A stretch of 64,000 nucleotides of DNA from an uncultured Tissierellia bacterium (GTDB taxonomy: Bacteria; Bacillota; Clostridia; Tissierellales; Peptoniphilaceae). Location of the stretch: positions 14,670 to 78,669 of the forward strand of contig CAMYAK010000008.1 of assembly GCA_947253765.1 (NCBI GenBank), in the 5' to 3' direction. The notes beneath the pieces are model-generated. The model saw nothing but the letters and a program-made list of their open reading frames with translations. It was not told the origin of the DNA and ran no database searches. Position numbers and translations under genes: made by a program. This document shows, piece by piece, positions 18,649 to 27,026 of this stretch (position 1 is its first letter; every line of letters starts with the position of its first letter).

Positions 18649-19350
18649 TCAAAATATCCCTCTTTGTTTTAGAGATATATAGTCTCCCTTGCCTATTATC
18701 AAATGGTCAAGAACAGGTATTCCGACCAGGTCTCCTACTTTAGCAAGCCTTTTTGTTACAAGTATGTCCTCCTGAGACGGCTCAGGATCTCCCGACGGAT
18801 GGTTATGTGAAATCATTATCGAACATGCCCCATTGCTTATTGCCGCCCTGTAAACCTCCCTAGGGTGGACCATAGTCTGGTTAAGTGTACCTATTGAAAT
18901 AATTTCCCTGCCAATCGGCTTGTTTTTGCTGTCAAGGAAGATGACGCAAAAGACCTCCCTGTTTTCTCCCGCATAAAGGGATTTCAGGTAATTTGCCACT
19001 GTTTTTGGAGAATTGAGTGATATGGAATAAAAGTTTTTTGCCCGGCTCAACCTCAAACCAAGTTCTATTCCCGCTATTATACGGCAGGACTTGCTTGTTC
19101 CTATACCGTCATAAGACTTGAGCTCGTCTATGCTGGCCTTTATAAGCCAGCTCCTCTCCCTCCTCTGCCTCAATATCCCGTCTGCAAGTTCCAGGGCGTT
19201 CTTATCCCTGCTGCCCGACCCTATTAAAATTGCCAGGAGCTCTTCGTCAGAAAGGGCTTCCCTCCCCCTATCCACAAGCTTTTCCATTGGCCTCTCACGA
19301 CTGGGATATTCTTTCATGCATATTTTATCTTTTGTTTTTCTTTCACTCAT
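18649..19350 (-). CDS. radC: RadC family (JAB/MPN) protein
   Basis: 233 residues: N-terminal helix-hairpin-helix region (LKSYDGIGTSKSCRII) and a C-terminal JAB1/MPN domain with the zinc site HNHPSGDPEPSQED. The family was once tied to DNA repair, but its role is unsettled. It lies upstream of mreB, the common Firmicute order. The first ATG has only a weak AGGAC; an internal start at MKEYPSRERP (residue 12) is possible. Confidence 0.94.
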   Translation of the reverse strand: MSERKTKDKICMKEYPSRERPMEKLVDRGREALSDEELLAILIGSGSRDKNALELADGILRQRRERSWLIKASIDELKSYDGIGTSKSCRIIAGIELGLRLSRAKNFYSISLNSPKTVANYLKSLYAGENREVFCVIFLDSKNKPIGREIISIGTLNQTMVHPREVYRAAISNGACSIMISHNHPSGDPEPSQEDILVTKRLAKVGDLVGIPVLDHLIIGKGDYISLKQRGIF

Positions 19351-19378
19351 TCTGTTGTCCTAAAACCTTTCATAATAT

Positions 19379-19891
19379 TTAATTATCATTTTTTAGGACA
19401 AGGGCTTTCAGGTGTGGAACTATATAGTTGCAAGATAGGCCGACAAAAAATCCCGTTACAAGTCCGAACAGGTTTAATACCGGCATATAGGAAAAAATCC
19501 TGAAATTGGAAAATGCCAAAGATGCCACACAGAGCTGGCCGAAATTGTGGGCAAATGCCCCCATTTCACTGATTCCTATTAAGCTGAATGTCGGCATCAA
19601 AAATTTTACCGCCAGGCCCATAATAATCGCTGATAAAACGGCCCCCGACAGCGAATAAAAAAAAGAAGTTATGGCACCTGTGAAGAGCATTAACAGAACG
19701 GATTTCAGGACTGCCACAATAAATCCTTCCTTCCATCCGAAAACAACAATACAGGTTAATATTATTATATTTGAAAGTCCCGGCTTGGCTCCAGGTACAA
19801 AAAACGGCAAGGGTATGGCCTGCTCAAATAAGGAAATAACCAAAGCCAGAGCCGTAAGAATGCCTAAAAATGCTATTTTTCCAGTCTTCAT
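19379..19891 (-). CDS. Gx transporter family protein (Hpre_diP_synt_I)
   Basis: 170 residues with about five membrane helices. FFVPGAKPGLSNIIIL is typical of the family, which is often annotated as heptaprenyl diphosphate synthase component I but is more likely a small-molecule (ECF-S-like) membrane transporter. I chose the ATG at MKTGKIAFLG because AAGGTGA lies 6 bases before it; the GTG three codons earlier is part of that site. It follows the NusG domain II gene by 5 bases, a pairing common next to rnf genes in Clostridia. Confidence 0.85.
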   Translation of the reverse strand: MKTGKIAFLGILTALALVISLFEQAIPLPFFVPGAKPGLSNIIILTCIVVFGWKEGFIVAVLKSVLLMLFTGAITSFFYSLSGAVLSAIIMGLAVKFLMPTFSLIGISEMGAFAHNFGQLCVASLAFSNFRIFSYMPVLNLFGLVTGFFVGLSCNYIVPHLKALVLKNDN

Positions 19892-19896
19892 ATCTG

Positions 19897-20298
19897 TCAC
19901 CTTATTATCGCATCTATATCGCCGGCCTTGTTGTCAGACGATTTTATCTCTATAAGAAGATGGTTTGGCAGGCAAACTATCATGCTTCCTATTTTTCTTA
20001 TCTCTCCTTGATGAATGCATATTTGATTCGGGCAATCCGATTTCTCCATGCAAACCCCGTCTTCACTCAAATGTATAATATTGGACCCGTACTTGCTCTT
20101 ATACTTAAAACTTTTTCCTATGTTGGTCCCGCTCAAGTCCAGGCTGTCAACTTCCCTGCCGTCGATTTGAACGGAAACTCTTTTCCCTTCAGCCTTGTCC
20201 CAATCCCAAGACAGAATCCCTAAGCTCAAGAGACTTATAAGCAGCAAAAAAATAATTAATACTATGTCCGCTTTTGTAAGTGAAGTCTTTTTTAACAT
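19897..20298 (-). CDS. NusG domain II-containing protein
   Basis: 133 residues: one N-terminal membrane helix (DIVLIIFLLLISLLSLGIL) followed by a small extracellular beta domain with CMEKSDCPNQICIHQGEI and IVCLPNHLLIEI, the signature of the family. The Cys pattern suggests redox or metal binding. GGAGG 5 bases before MLKKTSL fixes the start; an earlier in-frame ATG has no such site. Function unknown. It lies downstream of rnfB but beyond a terminator. Confidence 0.85.
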   Translation of the reverse strand: MLKKTSLTKADIVLIIFLLLISLLSLGILSWDWDKAEGKRVSVQIDGREVDSLDLSGTNIGKSFKYKSKYGSNIIHLSEDGVCMEKSDCPNQICIHQGEIRKIGSMIVCLPNHLLIEIKSSDNKAGDIDAIIR

Positions 20299-20371
20299 AA
20301 TCGCCTCCGAATCGATTTCAAGTTTATCAAAGTAAAACCTCGCATTCAATGATTGGGCCCGCTAATGGATC

Positions 20372-20416
20372 AAAAAGAAAGAGGCTGCCACAAAATTGAT
20401 ACTGTGACCAGCCTCT
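20372..20416 (-). terminator. Terminator after rnfB
   Basis: Minus-strand stem AGAGGCTGG.TCACA / TGTGG.CAGCCTCT is followed by TTTCTTTTT, 37-80 bases after the rnfB stop. Confidence 0.8.
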
Positions 20417-20452
20417 CAGCATTTCTGTTAATTTTTATATTATCTAAATTGC

Positions 20453-21301
20453 CTATGCTTCAACCGTCTCTTTTTCCTCAGGCATGCAGGCATCTACATC
20501 CGGTTGAGGATCAAGTATTATGCACTTTGACGGACATTTTTCCGCAGCAAGCTTGGCCTTTTCCATATCGAAGCCCTTGCCGTATACAACCTTGGCAAGT
20601 TTTCCGTCCATTACAAATTGGCCCGGAGCTTGTCTTGTACACATAGAGCAGCCTATGCAGCCAATGCTGCATGCGGACTTAACGTCCTTTCCGAATTCAG
20701 GATTTGAGCACTTGACTTGGGCACCTGCGTGATAAGGTACAAGCTTAATGATATGTTTTGGACATATATTTATGCAGGCCATACAGGATGTGCATTTTTC
20801 CTGGTCGATTTTGGCAATGCCATTGACCATCTTAATAGCTCCGAAGTTACATACGTTCTTGCAGCTTCCGCATCCAAGGCAACCGTAAGTGCAGGATTTG
20901 CATCCGCCAAAGCTATATGTCATCAGTCGGCAGTCATTGATACCTTCATACTTGAAAAGGTCATCCGTATGATCCTTGTCCCCTAGGCATTGAACCGAGG
21001 CTACCATCCTCTGCATGCCTTCAGCCGATCCGCCCATGATTTCAGCAACGGCTTCCGCGCACTTCTCCCCGCCCACGACACAAGCGGTTACAACAGCCTC
21101 GCCGTTGGCCATGGCCTGGGCACAACCGTCACATCCGGGATATCCGCAGGCACCACAGTTGGCTCCGGGCAAGACATCTCTTATGGCTTTAACTTTCGGG
21201 TCTACAGGAATATAAGTAAGTTTGCTGACCACTCCTAAAAGAAAGGCAAATAGCCCCCCCAGAACAGCCATGATTATTACAGGAGTTATGATTGTTGGCA
21301 T
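20453..21301 (-). CDS. rnfB: Rnf complex subunit RnfB (Fe-S, ferredoxin-facing)
   Basis: 282 residues. N-terminal membrane anchor (about 3-25), the Fe-S domain with CGACGYPGCDGCA, then several 4Fe-4S clusters: CGSCKNVC, CTSCMACINICPK and CIGCSMC. It takes electrons from reduced ferredoxin into the Rnf complex. It lies last in the rnfCDGEAB order, 11 bases after rnfA, with AAGGAGG before the ATG. The tail is acidic (EEKETVEA). Confidence 0.96.
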   Translation of the reverse strand: MPTIITPVIIMAVLGGLFAFLLGVVSKLTYIPVDPKVKAIRDVLPGANCGACGYPGCDGCAQAMANGEAVVTACVVGGEKCAEAVAEIMGGSAEGMQRMVASVQCLGDKDHTDDLFKYEGINDCRLMTYSFGGCKSCTYGCLGCGSCKNVCNFGAIKMVNGIAKIDQEKCTSCMACINICPKHIIKLVPYHAGAQVKCSNPEFGKDVKSACSIGCIGCSMCTRQAPGQFVMDGKLAKVVYGKGFDMEKAKLAAEKCPSKCIILDPQPDVDACMPEEKETVEA

Positions 21302-21312
21302 CTCTTCCTCCT

Positions 21313-21888
21313 TTACTGGAACATCCCGTTAAAGCCTGAGAAAGCCAAAGACATAAGTCCCAGAGTGATCATTGCCTGGGGAACTTTTCTGAAAGCTTTC
21401 GGAACTTCCGGATTTATATCGTAACGTTCACGTATGGCGGCAAGTAAGATTATGGCCATCATGAATCCCAATGATGCTGCCATGCCGCTAAAAATTGTTT
21501 GTATTAAGTCGTATCCGTTCTGAACATTCTGCAGGGCAACCCCCAAAACTATACAGTTTGTGGTTATAAGAGGCAGGTAAATACCAAGGGCCTGGTAGAG
21601 GGCAGGTGCGGACTTTTTCAGGAACATTTCAACCAGCTGGACCAATGAGGCTATTACCAAAATAAAGGCAATGGTTCTCAAGTAAATAAGATTTGGCTGG
21701 AGAAGGAAGGTGTCTATGAGCCAGGTTATGGCTGAAGCAAAGGTAACAACAAATGTTACGGCAGCTCCCATACCCATTGAAGTCTCAACCTTATTTGAAA
21801 CTCCGATTGACGGACATATTCCCAAAAACTGGACGAATACATAGTTATTAACGAATATCAAGGTAAAGATTATATTAAAAATACTCAT
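21313..21888 (-). CDS. rnfA: Rnf complex membrane subunit RnfA
   Basis: 191 residues, six membrane helices, with NNYVFVQFLGICPSIGVSNK near the N-terminus where RnfA/NqrE proteins carry the Cys that helps hold a membrane-embedded Fe-S cluster shared with RnfE. The start overlaps the rnfE stop by one base and has GGAGGTC upstream. Confidence 0.96.
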   Translation of the reverse strand: MSIFNIIFTLIFVNNYVFVQFLGICPSIGVSNKVETSMGMGAAVTFVVTFASAITWLIDTFLLQPNLIYLRTIAFILVIASLVQLVEMFLKKSAPALYQALGIYLPLITTNCIVLGVALQNVQNGYDLIQTIFSGMAASLGFMMAIILLAAIRERYDINPEVPKAFRKVPQAMITLGLMSLAFSGFNGMFQ

Positions 21889-22523
21889 TATTCCTGACCT
21901 CCTTCGTCAATCTGAGCCTGTGAAATTTCTTTCTCTTTCTTTTTTATCTGCCTATAATTTACGAAAGCTATGAAGCAGCCCAAAACCAAGAAGGCAGCTC
22001 CCGGCTGTTGGAAAAATGGTATGGTGAAGTCCTTGGAATAGATCTGGTTTCCAAAGAAAGTACCTGCTCCGAAAAACTCCCTGACAATAGACACCAGGGT
22101 TATTACCATGGTGTATCCAAGGCCGTTTCCGATTCCGTCGATAATTGATACCAATACGCCGTTTTTATAGGCAAAGGCCTCAGCACGTCCCAAAATAATG
22201 CAGTTTACAACGATAAGCGGGAGGAAAATTCCCAGGGTATCATAAAGTGCCGGGACGAAGCCGTGCATTACCATTTCAAGAATGGTAACAAAGCTGGCTA
22301 TAACCACTATAAAGGCCGGTATTCTTATTTCATCAGGTATAAACTTTCTCAACAATGAGATAACCAGGTTTGAAAGTGTCAATACCAGGGTCAGGGAAAC
22401 TCCCATACCCAAGGCTCCTTTTGTAGTAACTGAAACCGCCAATACTGAGCAGAGACCTATAAGCTGAACTAAAACAGGATTGTTGGCAAAAATTCCGTCC
22501 TTGAAAATATTTTTAACTGACAT
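21888..22523 (-). CDS. rnfE: Rnf complex membrane subunit RnfE
   Basis: 211 residues, six membrane helices, homologous to RnfA/NqrD, with NPVLVQLIGLCSVLAVS and the mirrored Cys for the shared Fe-S cluster. Chosen start is the ATG that overlaps the rnfG stop (TGATG); a GTG one codon earlier is less likely. GAGGCC precedes it. Confidence 0.96.
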   Translation of the reverse strand: MSVKNIFKDGIFANNPVLVQLIGLCSVLAVSVTTKGALGMGVSLTLVLTLSNLVISLLRKFIPDEIRIPAFIVVIASFVTILEMVMHGFVPALYDTLGIFLPLIVVNCIILGRAEAFAYKNGVLVSIIDGIGNGLGYTMVITLVSIVREFFGAGTFFGNQIYSKDFTIPFFQQPGAAFLVLGCFIAFVNYRQIKKKEKEISQAQIDEGGQE

Positions 22524-23092
22524 CACTTGGCCTCACTTCCTATTAATTGGCTCAGAACACTATAAACAGCGTTAATTCCTCCTACCACGGCATTTGTTGT
22601 CCTGGTAGCTCCGGAAATAGCCGGTATTGTGTTTTCTCCTGCCGCATCCCCCGCCTTAACTTCGCTTTTAAGAATTGCGCCGTGCATAGATTCGGCATAT
22701 CCCGGGTCTGCTACAACAGCACCGAAACCCTGGGTCTCTGACTGAGTTATTACCTGGAAGCCCATAACAGTCCCGTCATTTTTAACTCCGATAACAAAGT
22801 TAACCGGACCGCCATAGCCTGAAGGGCTTTGAACGTTCATGGCATACCCGTCAACTTGACCGTTAACTTTGACTTCCTGAATTTCTTTTATATTGTCATT
22901 GAGAAGACTTGTGTCCTCAACAGGTGTGATGTCTTCCGCACCGGGATAAACATTTTTATATGCCGCTATGGTTTCCTGTTTCTGCCTTTCTGTAATGACC
23001 GGTGCAGTCTGTGAGTTGGTAAAGGCCAAAACAAGAGTTGCAACAGCGCAGATCAGAAGGAGTTTTCCTGCATAAATAAATGATTTTTTCAT
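22523..23092 (-). CDS. rnfG: Rnf complex flavoprotein subunit RnfG
   Basis: 189 residues: N-terminal membrane anchor (about 8-25) and an FMN-binding domain with IPAISGATRTTNAV, whose SGAT Thr is the covalent FMN attachment site in this family. It passes electrons on the outer membrane face. It overlaps rnfD and rnfE by 4 and 1 bases. Confidence 0.96.
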   Translation of the reverse strand: MKKSFIYAGKLLLICAVATLVLAFTNSQTAPVITERQKQETIAAYKNVYPGAEDITPVEDTSLLNDNIKEIQEVKVNGQVDGYAMNVQSPSGYGGPVNFVIGVKNDGTVMGFQVITQSETQGFGAVVADPGYAESMHGAILKSEVKAGDAAGENTIPAISGATRTTNAVVGGINAVYSVLSQLIGSEAK

Positions 23093-24084
23093 TTGCAGGC
23101 CTCCTTAACAAGTCCAAAGGGTTTCTCAACAATATATTTATCAATGATAGGTGTGCATACGTTCATGATCAGGATTGCGTAAGATACCCCTTCAGGATAT
23201 CCCCCGTAAGCCCTTATCAGGGCTGTTAAAAATCCCGCACCGATTCCAAAAACTATCTGACCCCGGTTTGTCATTGGGGTAGTGGCATAGTCGGTTGCCA
23301 TGAAAAATGCACCCAATATTAAACCGCCTGACAGTATATGATTTGGCAGGAGTTCCAAGGCCATATCGCCTTTTATCATTCCGAAAATCAGTATGAAGAT
23401 CGAGAAAGACCCTATCATACTTGCAGGTATTCTAATATGAATTACCCCTCTTAAGATAAGGTAGGCTCCACCGATCAGGAGGGCCGCTGCTGAAACTTCT
23501 CCCAACATTCCGGGGATATTTCCTATGAAAAGATCCCACAATGCCGGTGAGTTTTGGCCTGCTCCGTTCCCCGCTTTTAAGATAGCCAGGGGTGTCGGTC
23601 CTGATAAGGTATCGGGTTTAAAGGGAAGCGGTGTGCTTGAAAGGTCTTTTCCCCATGAAGCCAAGAGGAAGGCCCTGCCTGCTAAAGCCGGGTTCATGAA
23701 GTTTGAGCCCAAGCCCCCGAACATCTGCTTTACAACCACTATTGCAAATATTCCGCCTATAGCCGCCTTCCACAGGGGAAATCCTGCCGGAAGGTTGAAG
23801 GCCAATAATATACCTGTAACTGCAGCAGACAGATCGTAGACCGTAATTCTTTTCTTCAAAAGTTTCTGGCTGACAGCCTCAGCTAATACGCAGCTTACAA
23901 CAGAAACTATTATTACCGACAAGGCTTGCAATCCGAAATAAATAAAGCTGACCACCATGGCCGGGACCATGGCTATAATTACGTCCAGCATTATTCTCTG
24001 AACTGTGTCCTTTGTCCTTACATGTGGTGAGGATGAAACATTAAGCAGTTTAATATCCCGGATGCTTTCATTTGTATTTTCCAT
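23089..24084 (-). CDS. rnfD: Rnf complex membrane flavoprotein RnfD
   Basis: 331 residues with about nine membrane helices. NFMNPALAGRAFLLASW and DTLSGPTPLA match RnfD/NqrB; the Thr of SGPT is the expected covalent FMN site, where most homologues read SGAT. It is a core part of the ion-translocating path. GGGAGG precedes the ATG. Confidence 0.95.
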   Translation of the reverse strand: MENTNESIRDIKLLNVSSSPHVRTKDTVQRIMLDVIIAMVPAMVVSFIYFGLQALSVIIVSVVSCVLAEAVSQKLLKKRITVYDLSAAVTGILLAFNLPAGFPLWKAAIGGIFAIVVVKQMFGGLGSNFMNPALAGRAFLLASWGKDLSSTPLPFKPDTLSGPTPLAILKAGNGAGQNSPALWDLFIGNIPGMLGEVSAAALLIGGAYLILRGVIHIRIPASMIGSFSIFILIFGMIKGDMALELLPNHILSGGLILGAFFMATDYATTPMTNRGQIVFGIGAGFLTALIRAYGGYPEGVSYAILIMNVCTPIIDKYIVEKPFGLVKEACK

Positions 24085-24096
24085 TGAAGGCCTCCC

Positions 24097-25425
24097 TTAC
24101 TTTTTCCTGCTCATGGCCATTACCGTGCGTTTTCCGAAACGGATCAGCTCTGTAAGCGGACGGTGTGACGGACAGATGTATGAACATGACCCGCATTCTA
24201 TGCAGGCGGTTACGTGGTATTTCTTTGCTATCTCCCAATTTTCAGCCTTGGATGAGGTTGCAATATAGAGGGGTTCCAGCAAAACAGGGCACACATCAAC
24301 GCATCTTCCGCAGCGTATGCAGGGTTCTATTATTTGCGGTTTGGCCTCTTCTTCAGTCAATACCAAAATACCGTTGTTTCTTTTGTCGGTAACCATATCA
24401 AGGCCGGGCTGGGCCACACCCATCATCGGGCCTCCGAAAATGATCTTTCCGGGATCACTTGACAGGCCGCCGGCATAGTCCAGGATCTCTCCTATTGACG
24501 TTCCGAAACGTACAATCAGGTTTTTGGGATCGTTAACAGCATGGCCGGTCACAGTCACAACACGCTCATACAAAGGCTTGCCATAATAGACGGCATCAGT
24601 GATGGCACAGGTGGTTCCTACGTTGTCAACTATGCAGCCAACCTTGGCAGGAAGACCCCCCATCGGGACTTCCCTTCCTGTAACTGCTGAAATTATTCTT
24701 TTCTCATCTCCCTGAGGATACTTTGTTTTTAAGACTGCAAGGTCAATCCTTGAATTGCCTGCAAGGGCTTCTTCAAGGCTCTTTATGGCCTGGGGTTTAT
24801 TGTCTTCCACAGCAATAAATCCCTGCTTGGCCCCAACTATATCCATCATTATCTCAAGGCCTTGGATTATCTTCTCGGGATGCATCCTCATGGCCATGTC
24901 ATCACAGGTCAAATAGGGTTCACACTCGGCACCGTTAACAATGATTGTGTCCACGGGATTGTCTTCTCCGGGCATGAGTTTTACATATGTGGGGAATCCT
25001 GCCCCGCCCATTCCTACAATTCCTGCTTCTTTTATGTAATCCAACATTTCTTCCTTGCCGAGATTATCCTTGCTGCGATCAACGGGCTCGTATCCCAATG
25101 CATCAAGGCCGTCATTCTTAATGACTATTGCCTTGACCTTGGAACCGGCTGATGTTCTGTAGTCAATAATATTCTCAACGGTACCTGATACACTTGAGTG
25201 AACAGGCGCGGAAATGAAGGAAGCAGCCTCGGCAATCTTTTGCCCCAATTTCACCTCATCCCCCTTTTTTACCAGGGCCTTTGCCGGCGCTCCTACGTGC
25301 TGGGACAGGGTTATGGTTACCTTTTCCGGAGCCGGCATAGGTGTGGGGACTGAACCGCTGGTCAGCTCTTTGAACTCTTCGATATGGGTACCCCCTCGAA
25401 AAGTAAGGCCTTCAAGCTTTTTCAT
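24097..25425 (-). CDS. rnfC: Rnf complex NADH-side subunit RnfC
   Basis: 442 residues: N-terminal RnfC barrel (GGTHIEEFKELT), an NADH/FMN Rossmann region with GMGGAGFPTYVKLMPG and ECEPYLTCDD, an SLBB region, and two 4Fe-4S motifs CIRCGRCVDVCP and CIECGSCSYICP near the C-terminus. It delivers electrons to NAD. GAGAGGAG places the start at MKKLEGLTF. First gene of the operon, only 75 bases after tRNA-Leu. Confidence 0.96.
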   Translation of the reverse strand: MKKLEGLTFRGGTHIEEFKELTSGSVPTPMPAPEKVTITLSQHVGAPAKALVKKGDEVKLGQKIAEAASFISAPVHSSVSGTVENIIDYRTSAGSKVKAIVIKNDGLDALGYEPVDRSKDNLGKEEMLDYIKEAGIVGMGGAGFPTYVKLMPGEDNPVDTIIVNGAECEPYLTCDDMAMRMHPEKIIQGLEIMMDIVGAKQGFIAVEDNKPQAIKSLEEALAGNSRIDLAVLKTKYPQGDEKRIISAVTGREVPMGGLPAKVGCIVDNVGTTCAITDAVYYGKPLYERVVTVTGHAVNDPKNLIVRFGTSIGEILDYAGGLSSDPGKIIFGGPMMGVAQPGLDMVTDKRNNGILVLTEEEAKPQIIEPCIRCGRCVDVCPVLLEPLYIATSSKAENWEIAKKYHVTACIECGSCSYICPSHRPLTELIRFGKRTVMAMSRKK

Positions 25426-25454
25426 ACACACACTCCTCTCATAAATTCCTCAAA

Positions 25455-25494
25455 ATAAAAAACAGCGAAGACAGCCTTCAAGCCGTCTTCGCTG
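25455..25494 (-). terminator. Terminator between tRNA-Leu(GAG) and rnfC
   Basis: A strong minus-strand stem (CAGCGAAGACGGC with GCTGTCTTCGCTG, one mismatch) runs into TTTTTTATTTT. It ends only about 30 bases before the rnfC start. Confidence 0.85.
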
Positions 25495-25500
25495 AATTAG

Positions 25501-25584
25501 TGCAGAAGATGGGATTCGAACCCACAAGAGCAATTGCTCACTACCCCCTCAAAGTAGCGTGTCTGCCTGTTCCACCACTTCTGC
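25501..25584 (-). tRNA. tRNA-Leu (anticodon GAG)
   Basis: Class II cloverleaf on the minus strand: acceptor GCAGAAG/CTTCTGC, D arm with GGTGGAACAGGCAGAC, anticodon stem CTACT/GGTAG with loop TTGAGGG (anticodon GAG), long variable arm TGAGCAATTGCTC and T loop TTCGAAT. CCA is not encoded. Confidence 0.94.
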
Positions 25585-25609
25585 TCACTCGCATAATAGC
25601 GACTTGAAC

Positions 25610-25637
25610 ATTATAGCATAAAAGCCAATGTCGTCAA
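25610..25637 (-). promoter_or_regulatory. Promoter of tRNA-Leu(GAG)
   Basis: Near-consensus TTGACG, 16 bases, TATAAT on the minus strand, about 25 bases before the tRNA 5' end. Confidence 0.85.
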
Positions 25638-25644
25638 AATAAAT

Positions 25645-25669
25645 CTTGCTGTCGAAAAAAAACAGCAAG
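25645..25669. terminator. Hairpin downstream of the transglycosylase gene
   Basis: CTTGCTGT and ACAGCAAG form a perfect 8-bp stem with T-rich sequence on both sides, about 80 bases after the transglycosylase stop. Probable terminator for that minus-strand operon. The rest of 25670-25746 shows nothing I recognise. Confidence 0.45.
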
Positions 25670-25746
25670 TTTTACTCCCCATGTCAAAGCTATATATATT
25701 CTAGCTTTAAGCTTGGTATCATGCAAGAAAATTGTTTAAAATTTAA

Positions 25747-26406
25747 CTATTTAACTTGTCTAACAGCCCATGTAAATACATGTCTCAAATTGTCCCAACT
25801 CCTCTTTAAACGCCCCATATTTGCCGTACTGTCAGGAAGCTTGTCGGGATAGATGACGGAATATATGTCTTTAGCCTTGTTTACTTTTTTTACATAGGCC
25901 CTGGTTATGGGCGCAGGTATGTTCTCCATACTCTCCCTCTCCCAGGTTATAACTCCGTCCTTAAGCCACTTGTCAACCTTGCTCGGCCCCACGTTATATG
26001 CGGCTATGGCCAGGTCCAGATTCTGATATTTCTGCATTAGCTGTGAAATATAGTGGCTTCCAATCCTAAGATTGGTTTCAGGATCCATGATTTTTTCTCT
26101 GCTATATTCAATTCCTAATTCATCAGCCTTCTCTTTAGCTGTCTCAGGCATAAGCTGGGTAAGACCCATGCCGCCGTCATTGGCAACGACATTTTCCTTA
26201 AAGTCGCTTTCAGTTCTGACAATTGCCGCCAATAGGTGGTTATCTATCTTCTCCTCAGCGGCCACCTTGTTTATCAAATCTCCATGCCTAACCATATATC
26301 GGCTGGTTCCGATAAAAGAAAGTGCAAAAGAAATGATGAAGGCCAACAGAACTATGACCAGCAAAATCAATATTATATTTCTAAGAATATGTCTAAATGT
26401 TCTCAT
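25747..26406 (-). CDS. Membrane-anchored lytic transglycosylase (SLT domain)
   Basis: 219 residues: a membrane helix (about 12-34) then a goose-type/SLT domain with the catalytic Glu in AAIVRTESDFKEN, the GGMGLTQLMPETA motif and AYNVGPSKVDKWL. It cleaves glycan strands of peptidoglycan outside the membrane. I start it at MRTFRHILRN, behind GGCGGAAAG; the longer reading has no ribosome site. The ATG lies inside the last codons of coaE (14-base overlap), so the two are coupled. Confidence 0.92.
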   Translation of the reverse strand: MRTFRHILRNIILILLVIVLLAFIISFALSFIGTSRYMVRHGDLINKVAAEEKIDNHLLAAIVRTESDFKENVVANDGGMGLTQLMPETAKEKADELGIEYSREKIMDPETNLRIGSHYISQLMQKYQNLDLAIAAYNVGPSKVDKWLKDGVITWERESMENIPAPITRAYVKKVNKAKDIYSVIYPDKLPDSTANMGRLKRSWDNLRHVFTWAVRQVK

Positions 26407-27013
26407 TTTTTTCTCTTTCCGCCCTAAGGCCTTTTTCAACTTCTTCATATAGGTCTTGCAAACCAGAATCATTATACAGGATTAGGTCGGCTTTTTCCTC
26501 TTTTAAATGACCCGGCATCTGTGATTTTATTCTTTTTAAGGCTCGGGACCGGTCCAAACCGTCTCTTTCTATAATTCTTTTTATTTGGTTCTCCTCCGAG
26601 CATGTCACAAGCCATACGGAATCAATGTTTAAAATTGACCAACATTGGGGATTTTCAAATAAAAGCGGGATATCAAAAAATAAGAGGCCGTCCTTTAAAT
26701 TTCCCCTATCCTTATCCTCTGCTTCCCGCATTATTTCCTCAAAAATCAAGGGATGACTTATCGAGTCCAAAAGGTCCAGTTTCTTTTTATCTGAAAATAC
26801 CAGGCCTGCCAATTTAGCCCTGTCAAGTTGACCTCGGTTGTCAACCACTTCGGAGCCGAAAGTGTCCACTATAGCCCTGTATAAGCTTTGGCCCTTTTCG
26901 GCCAGCCTGTGACTTATTAGGTCGGCATCTATGACTACGTAGCCCTTGTTTTTTAGATAGGCGCTTACCGTGGACTTTCCGGAAGCTATGCCTCCGCTTA
27001 GGCCTATCCTCAT
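26393..27013 (-). CDS. coaE: Dephospho-CoA kinase
   Basis: 206 residues from MRIGLSGGIASGKSTVS, which contains the Walker A loop; the VVIDADLISHRL and LFFDIPLLFEN motifs are family signatures. It performs the last step of coenzyme A synthesis. AAAGGGG before the ATG and the short gap after polA fix the start. polA-coaE is a common Firmicute pairing. Confidence 0.96.
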   Translation of the reverse strand: MRIGLSGGIASGKSTVSAYLKNKGYVVIDADLISHRLAEKGQSLYRAIVDTFGSEVVDNRGQLDRAKLAGLVFSDKKKLDLLDSISHPLIFEEIMREAEDKDRGNLKDGLLFFDIPLLFENPQCWSILNIDSVWLVTCSEENQIKRIIERDGLDRSRALKRIKSQMPGHLKEEKADLILYNDSGLQDLYEEVEKGLRAEREKNENI

Positions 27014-27026
27014 GAACCTATCCCCT

